A stretch of DNA of 64,000 nt from NCBI GenBank assembly GCA_019916065.1, contig CM034238.1:24543246-24607245 (forward strand), in the 5' to 3' direction. The notes beneath the pieces are model-generated. The model was given only the letters and a program-made list of their open reading frames with translations, was not told where the DNA came from and did not search any database. This stretch comes from Vitellaria paradoxa (taxonomy: Eukaryota; Streptophyta; Magnoliopsida; Ericales; Sapotaceae). Below are positions 44,501 to 55,168 of this stretch, in pieces; the first letter of the stretch is position 1; each line of letters opens with the position of its first letter. Both the position numbers and the translations under genes were made by a program.

Positions 44501-47231
44501 ATGGAGGACATTCCATTGAGGGCTTTGGTTTTATCGCAGTTGGCTCTATAGGTTTAAACGTTGGTACCCAACCACTAACTGCCATAATCTCATCCCTAGC
44601 ACCTATGAACTCTCCAATCTCCCTAAAATTTTCCCCATCTAACATTTCACAATTCTCACTCCTTGCTAAGGCACGCTCTAAAGGGTCCTCAAAGTAAGTC
44701 GGCTCAAAATACTCTTCGCTCAAAGTATGGATCATGTCTACCTCCCTAATATCCTCACATTCTCCTATTTACTTCCCTACCCTAAAAATATTCATTTCCA
44801 TGGTCATATTTCCAAAAGAAAGTTTCATGACCCCACTCCTACAATTGATCACAGCATTGGATGTAGCAAGGAAGGGTCTACCAAGGATGATCGGAATAGA
44901 TTGGGTAGGGTTAAGAACTGGTTGGGTATCCAATACGATAAAATCCACTGGGAAGTAGAACTTGTCTACTTGAACTAATACGTCTTCCACCACACCCCTG
45001 GGCATCTTGACCGAATGGTCAGCTAACTGTAATGTCACTCTGGTGGGTTTCAGCTCACCTAGGCCTAGTTGCTGGTAAATAGTATAGGGCAAAAGGTTGA
45101 CACTCGCACCTAGGTCAAGTAGAGCTCTATCAACAATGTGATTCCCTATGATGCATGAAATAGTTGGACACCTAGGGTCTTTATATTTAGGAGGTGTGTC
45201 ATGTTGGAGTATGGCACTCACTTGTTCTGTCAAGAAAGCTTTCTCCTTAACATTGAGCTTCCTCTTCACGGTGCACATATCCTTGAGAAATCTAGCATAG
45301 GAAGGATATTGCTTAATGGCTTCAAGTAATGGAATATTGATTCTCACTTGTTTGAAAGTCTCGTAAATTTCAGAATTCAACGTCTTATTTTTGCCCTTTG
45401 CTAGTCTATGGGGAAAAGGTGGTCTAGGCATATACTCAATAGGGTGGTCAATTGGCCTAACCACAGGTCCCTCACTAGGTTCCTCTTCATTCTCTTTTTC
45501 AGTTTCCCCATTCTCTCTTTCATCCTCTACTTTCTCTTTCCCTTTTTCTTTTTCCTCTACATCACTCACTTTTTCAACCTCCTTTGGTTCTATCTTCTCA
45601 CTCGTGGCATTGACTCTAGGATCAGTGGGTTTTTGAATAATTTTACCACTCCGTAGAGTGGTAACAGCTTGAACATGCTCATGTGGGATAGTACCCGAGG
45701 TTGAGGACTCAGTCATGTTTGCCTGCCCTTTTGGGTTAGGAAACGGTTGTGCAGGAAGTTTGCCACTTTGAGTGGTGCTCATGTCCTATGTGATCCTAGA
45801 AATTTGTCCTCTGATATCACCGAAGGACCTAGACACTTGTCCTTTAAAATCATCGAAAGACCTAGACAAATTACTATTGATCATCGTTTGATGTTGCATA
45901 AATTGTTAAAGAGTATCCTCAATAGACTTCTTTTGAACAGGTTGAAAAGCAATCGGGTTAGGCTGTTGGTATTGGGGTGGTGGTAACCAAGTAGGTTGGA
46001 ATGATTGGCTTTGGTTGTCATTTTTCCACCCAAAACCTAGAGGATTTTTCCATCCCTGAGGATAAGCATTGAGGTGTTGATTTCCCCCTTGATACTTAAC
46101 ATTTCCACCTTGTGGGTAAGAAGTGTTACCCTGACCTCTATTCTGGAATGGTTGGTTCTGTGTGTTATTAGCATGCGCATTGCCATAAGCTACTTCCTTA
46201 AGTAAAGGAAGCTCTGGACATGAATTAGGATCATGTCCTACCTGGTCGCATGCCCAACACACCACTTGTACTTCCACCAACTTCTCTTTGTTCTTAAGTT
46301 CAAGGGAATCTAACTTATGTTGTAATGCAGATATCCTAGCACTTAAATCATCTCTCTCACTTAACATCAACTGACCACTAGATGTGGGATTCCTATGCTC
46401 TAAAGAAGAAGGTGGTCCTATTTCCCAATCATTAGAATCCTCGGCCACCATATCAAAGAATTCCATCGCCTCTTCCGCAGTCTTATCGAACAGGGTACCA
46501 TTGCACATGGTAGAAACTAATTGCTTAAGACTGGGAGTTAGGGATTCGTGGAAGATGCTGACTAACCTCCATGATTCATAACCATGGTGAGGACAAGCCA
46601 TCAAGAGGTCCTTAAACCTTTCCCAGGCTTGACAGAAATTCTCATTAGGTTTGCAAGAGAAAGTGGTAATCTGTCTCCTATAGTACTGAGTTTTCTGAGT
46701 TGGGAAATATTTCTTAAGAAACTCAGTTTGCATTTCACGCCATGTTCCAATAGAACGTGGACGAAGGGATTTAAGCCAGAACTTGGCTTTGTCCTTTAGA
46801 GAAAAAGGAAAGAGTTGAAGACGCACTACGTCCTCATTGACATTATGATCTATACACGTGTTGCTCACTTCCTCGAACTCCCTAAGATGGTTATAGGGAT
46901 TTTCAGAGTCAAGGCCATGGAAAGTAGGAAGAAGTTGGATAATTCCTGGCCTAAGGTTGAAGTTCCCCCTATTTAATGGTAAGACTATGCATGATGTGGT
47001 GGTTTGTCTAGCAGGGTTAAGATGATCTTTCATAGGAATATAACCCGGAATTTCTTGGGGCTCATTCTCCCCATGCACACTCCCTTCCCCTCTTACTTCA
47101 GCCATTGAGTGAAAGGAAGATGTGGTAAGTGAAACGATGGAAAGTGAGGTTGGTGAAAAAAGTTCAGGAAAGTATGAAGGATCTCCTAGTTCAGATTCAG
47201 CTACGACTACCTTACCTAATCTTAATAGCAT
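41580..47231 (-). pseudogene. gag-pol of element C (gag, protease, RT, RNase H, integrase)
   Basis: One uninterrupted frame of 1884 codons with six stops (45906, 45786, 44769, 43353, 42732, 42603) and no frameshift. It starts MLLRLGKVV. Capsid-like domain with IQLLPTFHGLD; knuckle CWACDQVGHDPNSC; protease LLDLGASVNLLPY; RT with FMDD at 43752-43763 and WRMCIDYKRLNA; RNase H with [15 protein letters not shown] and HAALKYLL; integrase with [14 protein letters not shown] and ISDQGKLF. All stops are explained by C-to-T in Gln codons or G-to-A in a Trp codon, judged from D and E. Primer and domain order fit the Athila/Tat group. The unbroken frame implies gag and pol were made as one polyprotein. 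Confidence 0.9.
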
Positions 47232-47361
47232 ATAAGTAGAAAGTCTCTAAAAAAAAAAAATTTAAGTTCAAAATTTTTAAAAGCTGTTTTTTTTTTTTTT
47301 TTTTCAAAAAAGAAATTAATGTAAAAACTTGAAAGCAACCTAAAAACTAAAATTTGGCTCT

Positions 47362-47376
47362 CCGGCAACGGCGCCA
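47362..47376 (-). other. tRNA-Asp primer binding site (element C)
   Basis: The minus strand reads TGGCGCCGTTGCCGG, 15 nt complementary to the tRNA-Asp 3' end, 6 nt from the LTR. Confidence 0.9.
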
Positions 47377-47382
47377 AAAACT

Positions 47383-48933
47383 TAACCGACCCTAAATTGT
47401 GTTTCGGGGTTCTACCTCTCAAGTGCAAGAGAGCAGTCGTAGTTTTAAAACTCGGTAAGTCCGAGGTCGAATTCACAGGGAGCCTATTGTTATTTAGTTT
47501 CTAGGATGTGAAAGGAATTCTAAAAACTAAAGGAAAGCAAGTTTGGAAATTTAAGTTTACTAAGTTCTAGGGTTCAGTAAAATTAAAGATTAATTCAATT
47601 TCAATTAATTAAGATTAAAATAAATAGAAAAATCTGAATTTCAAAAGAACTTAAGCTAGATAGCAAAAAATTAAAATGAAATTAATAAAGCAATTATAAC
47701 TAAAACTAAGTTGGATTTCAATTCAATAAGAATAAAGATCTTGATCCAACGTCAAGTCCGGGTAGTTCACTACTTTGCCTTGGGGTGTGTTTGTTTGAAG
47801 AACAGGGTTTAATTTGAAAATAATTTAGAAAATTGTAATCAAAGGTCAGTACTAGTGATCTCAAGTGTATGTGGTTAAAGACCTTTGTTTCCTAGGGTTT
47901 TTTCAATTAAACTCCAAAATTAATAAAAATCTGATTTTTAAGACTATTCGAAAGTATTTGATGATTGGTTACGAAAATCCATACCAGTGATCTCACACGG
48001 ATTTGGTTAAGGATTTTCGTATTCGAATGTTTTTGAAATAGAAAAAAATAGATTTGTGAAAGGTAAATCCCTTCGCAAAAGGTTTCGCAACCTATGCGAA
48101 GGGACTACGAACACCCCAAGGCTTTTCGTGAACTACCCTTTCTTGATTCGTTGAATCAAGATTAGGGTTTTACGCTAAAACTACTTTAAACATCACAAAA
48201 ACAATAAAAGCACAATCTATCATGCGAAAAAGGAATCGAAACAAGCAAAACATTATATTACGAAGTAAAACGAAATAAATCGAAGTAAATCGAAGTGCAA
48301 CTTACAATGTAACTTGAATGTAAAAGAAAAGATGAACTAGTAATGCGAAGACAATGATGAAAACTCCAAAAACCTCCATAAATCCTCACGTCCAAGCGTA
48401 CAAATCACTCTAAAATTAATCAAAACCTAATCTAACTCTCAATCTAAAGTGTAGTAATCTTCAAAGAAGGCCTCCTCTTCTTGGCCGTGCAATAGCTCCT
48501 TATATAGATGCAAAGAAACCCTAAAAGAGGTGCTTTAATTCTTGGATTTTGGATACACGGTGGTCCCGACCGTCTAATCTGGGGGTCAGGACCACAGAAT
48601 GCTTTCTTCTCAATTCCTATACACTGTGGTCCCGACCATTGGATGGACGGTCCCGACCCCCAAGTGTCTTTATTTTTTGCTTTTCTTCCTCCTTTAGGTT
48701 GAGTCTTTGGGCTAGTCTTGGCCATCCAAGGTGAAGTTTGAACCATGACATTTCCTTCGTTTTCTCGGCCATTTCCATAGCTATAAACTTCGACATCCTT
48801 GCCCTTTTCTCTGCAAATAAAACAATAAAAGTACAAGTAATACAATAACACTAAAACTTGAACTTTAATTATTTAAATGCATGAATAAGTGTTGAGTTAG
48901 GGAGTTTGTAATTACACTTTTCAAGTGTAATCA
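47383..48933 (-). repeat. 5' LTR of element C
   Basis: Same family and length as 22067-23617; the last bases have changed from GGTCA to GGTTA. The minus strand carries a splice-acceptor-like TTTGCAG about 120 bp from its start, then a reading frame of 135 codons (48851 to 48444) opened by CT-rich sequence, then the dyad block (48551-48662) and a TATA-like TTATATA (48500-48506). Confidence 0.9.
48551..48662 (-). promoter_or_regulatory. inverted-repeat block upstream of the TATA box (C, 5' LTR)
   Basis: Plus strand: TGGTCCCGACC, then GGTCAGGACCA (one change from the perfect inverse), then after about 35 bp TGGTCCCGACC and GGTCCCGACC again. The TATA-like sequence follows about 45 bp further along the minus strand. 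The copy in the 3' LTR is at 23232-23345. Confidence 0.6.
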
Positions 48934-48938
48934 CTTGA

Positions 48939-51241
48939 TATTGCATATGATGATATCATGTTGTATCGCCATGCTATGTCATGCTATACCATGCCATATT
49001 ATCAAGCAATGACATGCTAACATGTTTTATCATCATCATATATTATAATATAACATGTTAAGATATTAGTTACCATGCTAGCCCATGCTATCAGATGCCA
49101 TACGCCGTTGTCTTAACATGTTTGCACATGACTTGACATGTTAAAAATACTCTTGCATATGCAAACACATACCCACTTAGGTTGACATAGACTTTAAAGT
49201 CAAATGCTTATCAATCCAAAGCATTCTTCTGAGTGAGCAAGGCTCTAGAGACTGGGAATGACCTAGGATTGCATAAGCTGGTAACTTCTAAGTCATGACC
49301 TCCCATAGATATATCTTACATGCATCCCTCAACAATCATATATGATAAGGGATAATTATTAGAATATAAACTGTCATCACATTCTACGTACCCATGATAT
49401 ATATGATCATATCAACTGTATCACTCATATCACACTTGGCTTATAGGCCATTTCACAAAAACTTCATCATCATTACTAGAAACTGAGCTCTCGATCAGAG
49501 CTGAGTTCATTTGCCAAATGATAAACACTCACTCACCTGCGTGAGGCACACCCTAGGAGCTCAACTCCCTAATGAAATGAAACTTCTTTCCTGCAGTTAG
49601 TGAGTTAGGCACGAGTTGTTAACCTTTCATCTAGAGCAAGACTCCTTTGCTCAGCTACACGGTAGGCACTAACTATTCTTCTATTCTTAAGCAAGGCTCA
49701 TTTTCTTAGTAAAGCACAAGGTTCTAACTATTCTTGTACTCTAGATCAAAGCTTCTTTTCTCATTATGTGCAAGGAGCTAATTGTTCTTTTACTCTAGTG
49801 TGAGGTTCCTTTTCTCAGTTATACACAAGGTGCTAGCTGTTCTGTTTACTTTGGAACAAGTCTTTTTTTTCCCGTTACACTTAAGGTGCTAATTTTTCTT
49901 TCTCATTTGGATTAAGGCTCATTTCCCCCTTATGCATATGGCGCTAATAGTTTATTTTTATCTGCAACAATGCTCCATTTTCCAATTACGCGTGAGGTGC
50001 TAACTATCTTTTCTCATCTAGAGTGAAAGTCCTTTCCCAAGTTGCATGCGAAGCGCTAATTTTCATTTCAAATCTAAGTAGCGAACCTTCTTTACACCAT
50101 TGTAGAATGTACTGCTAACTTTACCAGTTGTTCATTCACCTACACTTAACCTACCCTGACTGATGATGATGCCTGAGGCCACCAGTTTGACGTCACGATA
50201 TTCTTGAATCCAGACCAATTTATTACAAGCCATCCATGGCATCACACTTTGGCTGATGAAGAGATCACTATGCCTAAGGCCAATCAGTTTACCATCTCTA
50301 ACATTCTAATCATGCTTGCATTTACACATGCACATCAGCATATCATATCTGTGGGAGATGCCAACTTGGACTTAGAGCAAGTCTCATATACAGATCCAAC
50401 ATTAAATGTACACATAGTTCATACTACTTTAAGTCTGAACTACGTTAACCTGATCCCTTTGAAGGGTACATAGGTAGTTGAGCTTATAGCTTGATTCTGG
50501 TCGCCTCAGTTTTCATGGACTATATTTCAATATTCATTCTGTTCCCAACAAACACACACATTTCATGCATAAAGACTACCTAAGTAAACATACCTACTCT
50601 ATGCAGCATAATACTGCAAGTTTGTTCCCTAACAAGATTCATCTTCCACAAGGTATCTATAGTGGGAACTAAAAGCAGACTTTGCATTTGCTTTACATTT
50701 AGAGTCTATCTAATATATAGAACCCTCTAGGTTGTATCACTACCACATAAGCAGACATTACACAACACTTGCACATACGAGCTAGGCTTGACCGCCTCAT
50801 ATTCATAAATCACATGTATTTTTGGGTTGTATGCAGTGCTTAACTATAAACAGGGCATTACAATGTGAGATCATGACTGCAAAAAGTGGAAAGGAACTCT
50901 GGATATCCTTAGGTATCTAGGCATAACAATTTTCGTGTGTAGCTGAACCCCCAAACCTATTATCTTTGATTGCATAGACTAGTCAAGAGATGCTAAAAAG
51001 GGTCTTTTACCATATCTTTTTAAGAGCATAAATCAAAACATTGTAAACCATAATTAAAACTCAGATTTCTCAACACACCCATTTTAAAAGTGCATGGTGG
51101 CAACTTATAGTCTCTATAATCAAGATCTTATTTGAAAATAAAAACATACTTTTTCACATTTGGGTAATCTTAGATGCACTATGTACATTAAAGACATACG
51201 AACCATACCCGTTGACCCAGCGCAGGGATTTGACCATGACA
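48939..51241 (+). repeat. Tat-like LTR F1, 3' part
   Basis: It resumes after the CTTGA duplication. A CATGCTATGCCATG-rich part (48944-49130) is followed by a 54-57 bp tandem array (49610-50090). The LTR then runs to CCCGTTGACCCAG and ends CCATGACA at 51241. The minus strand of 55169-57980 (F2) is homologous throughout. ACTTGG after the end may be what is left of a primer site. The 89-codon ORF at 50204 has no known motif. Together with 20491-22066 the LTR would be about 3.9 kb. Confidence 0.65.
49610..50090 (+). repeat. tandem array of about 56-bp units in F1
   Basis: The word GTGCTAAC or a near form recurs at about 49666, 49721, 49775, 49831, 49887, 49941, 49998 and 50054. Each unit reads roughly GAGGCTCCTTTTCTCAGTTA, then GCGCAAGGTGCTAACT. 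The homologous array in F2 is at 56395-57130. Confidence 0.8.
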
Positions 51242-51389
51242 ACTTGGAATTAGGAGAGGATGGAAGGTAGACAGTGTTATATGCTTCCATTTTCTAGCCA
51301 ATGCTATTAAGAAGAGTGATTGAGGCGTAGACGACAGATGATGATGATGAGGATATCTTAGGGTTTAGGAGTTTACTTATTATGCTAAG

Positions 51390-52465
51390 TTGGACAATAG
51401 GAGATAATGAAGATGTGAGATATCAAGGGAAAGTCTTTGTACCTATTTCTATCTGAGGTGATGTCGTGAGAGAATTTTATCATTCTCGATTAGCAATGCA
51501 TCCTTAGGATACAAAGATGTATCATAACTTAATATGGCAATTCTATTGGTGTGGAATGAAAAATATGTGATCAAACATGTTAATAGATGTCTAACTTGTC
51601 AATAGGTTAAGGCAGAACATTAGATGTCAACGAGGTTGTTGCAGCCATTGCTAGTGTCGAAGTGAAAGTAAGAAAATGTCACTAAGAATTTGTATCAGGC
51701 CTACCGAAGATGGGAAGAAATTGACACGCTATCTGGGTGGTTACGGATTATTCGACAAAGTCAGATCATTTCTTGTCAATTAGGATGACTAATTACATGG
51801 ATGTGTTGACTTGATTATACATCAAGACATGCTAAGGCTTTATAGGACTCCTATGTTTATTATCTCAGACTGGGATCCTCGTTTTATCTCTAGATTTTGG
51901 CAAAGTTTTCTGTAGGCTATGGGATTAGAGTTCAGAGGTAATTAGAAGGATCATATGCTATTGGTAAAGTTTGCATACAATAACAGTTATCAATTGAGCA
52001 TTGAGATAGTGCCCTTTGAGGCATTATACGGTAGGCCATGTAGGTCACCTATTTGTTAAATTGAGGTTGGGGAGATGGCATTGATTGTGCTAGAATTGGC
52101 GTAAAGATGAGTGAGAAAGTCAAGATTGTCGAACAAAGGTTAGAGACAACACGAAGCCATTAGAAGAGCTTTACAGATAATACGTCTCAAATCCTACACA
52201 TATATTGGATTATTTTGATTTGGAGGTGGATTTAGATGTGTTTTACAAGGTTAGATTAGTTTAAATTTTGGATTTTCAAGAGCAGGTGCTTTGTGGAAAA
52301 ATGATTCCATTGGGTAGAGTATCGGGGAAACACCATTGAGTTGAGGAATCTACATGGGAGAGGGAGTCTGAGATACGAGTGCGGTATCCTCACTTATTTT
52401 CTTGATATTGTGCTATTATCTCTTACCCCAAATTTTGAGAATAAAATCTTTATAAGGATCGAGGA
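51390..52465 (+). pseudogene. decayed integrase and chromodomain end of a Tekay/Del chromovirus
   Basis: No long ORF, but stop-ridden conceptual translation gives the ordered motifs [73 protein letters not shown] and finally VEESTWERESEIRVRYPHLF, the usual C-terminus of Tekay-type integrase. Several frames are needed. The 5' part of the element is absent; it abuts the F1 LTR. Confidence 0.75.
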
Positions 52466-54783
52466 TGTAATGACCTGTATTTTGAGATACATTATTTTAT
52501 TCATAATGCATATGATTATGATTTATCCTGGTAATGTGATGACATGTTTTAATTGACTCAGTTGCTCAGTCCCTGGGGTTAGGTTTTGTTCATGGTTGTT
52601 AAACTTAGTTTTAGGTTTTAAGGGTGTCCAAGTGGACCAACGTCCTTCCCCATGCACATGCCTTGTTCTTGTTTGTGCGCGTGGTCTATCATATCTGTAG
52701 TTTGCATTTTACTTTTCTAGTTTTTCAACTAAGCCATCTTTATGTTTAATCAATCGTCTACTCTACTTAGCTTAGGTATATAGGCCTTCGACCATGATCA
52801 TTTTAGTCTTTTTTCTTCTCTCTAAAGGAAGATTAAGTCTACATATGTATTACAGTGTATATATATATGTTTGGTGATATCAAAGAAAATCGAGAGGGGG
52901 TTGAGTTTGGTAAGATTAAGTGATATAAAAGATCTCTTTAGTCTGGTGAGATTTAGTGGTAGAAAAAATCTATTCCAATTATATTTTCTAGTATTCAATT
53001 GAGTCAATATTGAGTGTGTAATGACCCTTAGTTCAGTGTTGAGAAGTGTAGATTGATCATTGTTGATTTTTTTCGAGCATTTCCTGTAGTCTATTTCTTC
53101 TTTTATGAGAAACTGAGGTAGAGAATTAAATGCTTTGATTGTTGATTACATGTTATATTCAAGTATAAAGAGATGTTAGTATTGTTAATTAACTATTTTA
53201 GTGTGTCAATCAAAATGTGATATATACGTATATATGCATAATTTTATAAGAAAGAAGATGAACAGTGAGTCTACTTTATGCTCAATGCTTGATGAAATGC
53301 TAAATTTATTATATGGTAGTATTCAGATACTGTTAGAGACTGAAGTGAGATGTAAACTTAAAAAAGAACAGATCTAAAACAAAGGAATTGATTTTTAAAA
53401 CTTGGAACGTCAAAAATAGAGTCTGGTTTACTTCTAGTGCAAGAGACACCCCATGTGCACCACTAAGTTTAGGTGTGTGCATGGTTTATGTTTTTGGCAC
53501 CTGGGGAGCATGGATAAGGAACATCATGTGCATGGACTATGTTGTAGCTCTTCGGGCACACGAATTGTTTTCTTTGCCCCCGTGCGCATGGATTTTTCCT
53601 TCTAGGTGCACAAACTATGTTTTTTCAAAACTCATGCGCACTGACCTTTACTCTAGGGGCATGACTAAGACTTTAAAAACTTTTCCTAGAATGTTTTTGA
53701 AAAGAAAATGAGTTTTTTAGATGATGCATATGCTGATTTTCTAAAATGCTTACAAAGGGATAATGTTTTTCGAACATGGGACTTAATGATAATGAAAGGA
53801 GTATGGTTTAGTTTTTATTTGATTATGGCATGTGATACGAGATGGTTTGCTTAGCATGATGGTTATGATAATTGTAATGATAATGATAAGAATGGAAATG
53901 ATAATGAAATATGATGTTGGGTTTGTTGATTTTGGGGATAAAGAATACTGAAAAATAGGAGGACACGTGATTACCCTTGAGTTGAAAGTCCCTAAACTTG
54001 AGCATGATTCGATCATCATACCAGTAGGTTAGTAGCCTACATGAGGACACTGACATGATTAATTGTGGCCCTTAGATACTAATCCATCAATGACAAATGT
54101 TTTGGTTAATCATGACCCACGGCTGAGGCTCATAAACGATGACGGTTTACCCGATTGTTTCTGTTAAGTGTTGGCGCTTAAAAGATGACAATGGTTTTAA
54201 ACTATGCTTGCTGATCATGGGACAATCTTGTAGAATATCCACCCTATGTGTGTCTACTGATGAGATGATGGATAATGGTTAATTAAATGTTAATGAGATA
54301 TTGATTACCATTTTGATATTTATATATGATGCCTTCATATTTATCTGATATTATTGAAGTCGATTGCATAATAGTGGCATGCTTTGGCATTATATTGTTT
54401 TATTTGTGCATGGTGACACATAGATTTAGTGCTAACATCCCTACAGATTGTGTTTCAAGTGTGGAGCCTAATCTGTACATAGGCCTAGTATTAAGCTTTT
54501 GATGATATTTTTGAAATAATATATTTTTTATTATATGTTTTATTTTTCTATCAGATATTATTTCGATGTGGTTGTAAAAGCTAGTAGAAACTGGATATTA
54601 TTATGATATTATAATGGAGCATAGTTGCCCAGCTGAGATTAAGATTTTTATTATTTATTATTATTTATGTTAGATGTTTCCTCCAGGTTAGTTGTATAGC
54701 TCTGATTAGGCTTCATGGTCGATTATTGTTAATTACATGTGATTAGTGTTCACAACTCGGTTTATGATATCCAAGGCGTGACA
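52466..54783 (+). repeat. 3' LTR of the Tekay/Del-like element
   Basis: It starts TGTAATGACC after GAGGA and ends GGCGTGACA, the standard ends for Tekay-type LTRs; 2318 bp. A TATA-like GTATATAGG is near 52775. GC-richer words (GTGCATGGACTATG, GTGCGCATGG, GGTGCACAAACTATG) recur between 53440 and 53660. No coding sequence. Confidence 0.7.
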
Positions 54784-55168
54784 AATTGAGTCAAGTCATG
54801 TATCATAAAAATATATCAACCATTATATTAAACCATGATTAAATGTATCATGAATAAAATAATATATTAAAAAATATGAGTCATTACAGTAGGTTATCGA
54901 TACATTAAAATAAACATACTAATACATAAAAGAAATACATTAGAATAATGAATAAAGCAAATATAATTACACTATATTAAAGTCCAGCCTACAATTATAA
55001 TTCTCTTAAAATCAATACAATTATAAAAACTACACATTAACTAACTAAAATAAAACCTAATTTTAATAATAAAACTAACTATATTATAGTTTATCTAGTT
55101 AATTGATCAAACCTACCTGTTGTTGCGACCGAATAGTTTATATAGTTACTTAATCAAAACCTACCTGT
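54784..55168. other. AT-rich interval with a short tandem duplication
   Basis: Nothing coding. Near its right end two copies of about 47 bp (from 55088 and 55135, AGTTTAT...AACCTACCTGTTG) run up to the end of LTR F2, the second overlapping it. This would be the interior side of F2, so a primer site is expected here, but I cannot identify one. Confidence 0.4.

Larger units (their letters stand above)
22067..48933 (-). mobile_element. Athila-like Ty3/gypsy element C, interrupted by element D
   Basis: Both LTRs are 1551 bp (22067-23617 and 47383-48933), and the element is bounded by the exact 5-bp duplication CTTGA (22062-22066 and 48934-48938). Subtracting D, it is about 13.6 kb. Order on the minus strand: 5' LTR, tRNA-Asp primer site, gag-pol frame, internal GC-rich dyads, env-position ORF, acidic ORF split by D, internal G tracts, polypurine tract, 3' LTR. 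By eye the LTRs differ at about 37 sites (2.4%). All pol domains are recognisable, with six nonsense codons. Confidence 0.9.

Noticed and set aside
48444..48851. 135-codon ORF in the C 5' LTR as a host gene
   Set aside because: It is wholly inside U3/R of the LTR, and the 3' LTR copy has stops in the same frame. Kept only as a possible exon-like segment shared with E.
50204..50473. 89-codon ORF in LTR F1
   Set aside because: No motif seen, and the homologous part of F2 shows no corresponding frame.
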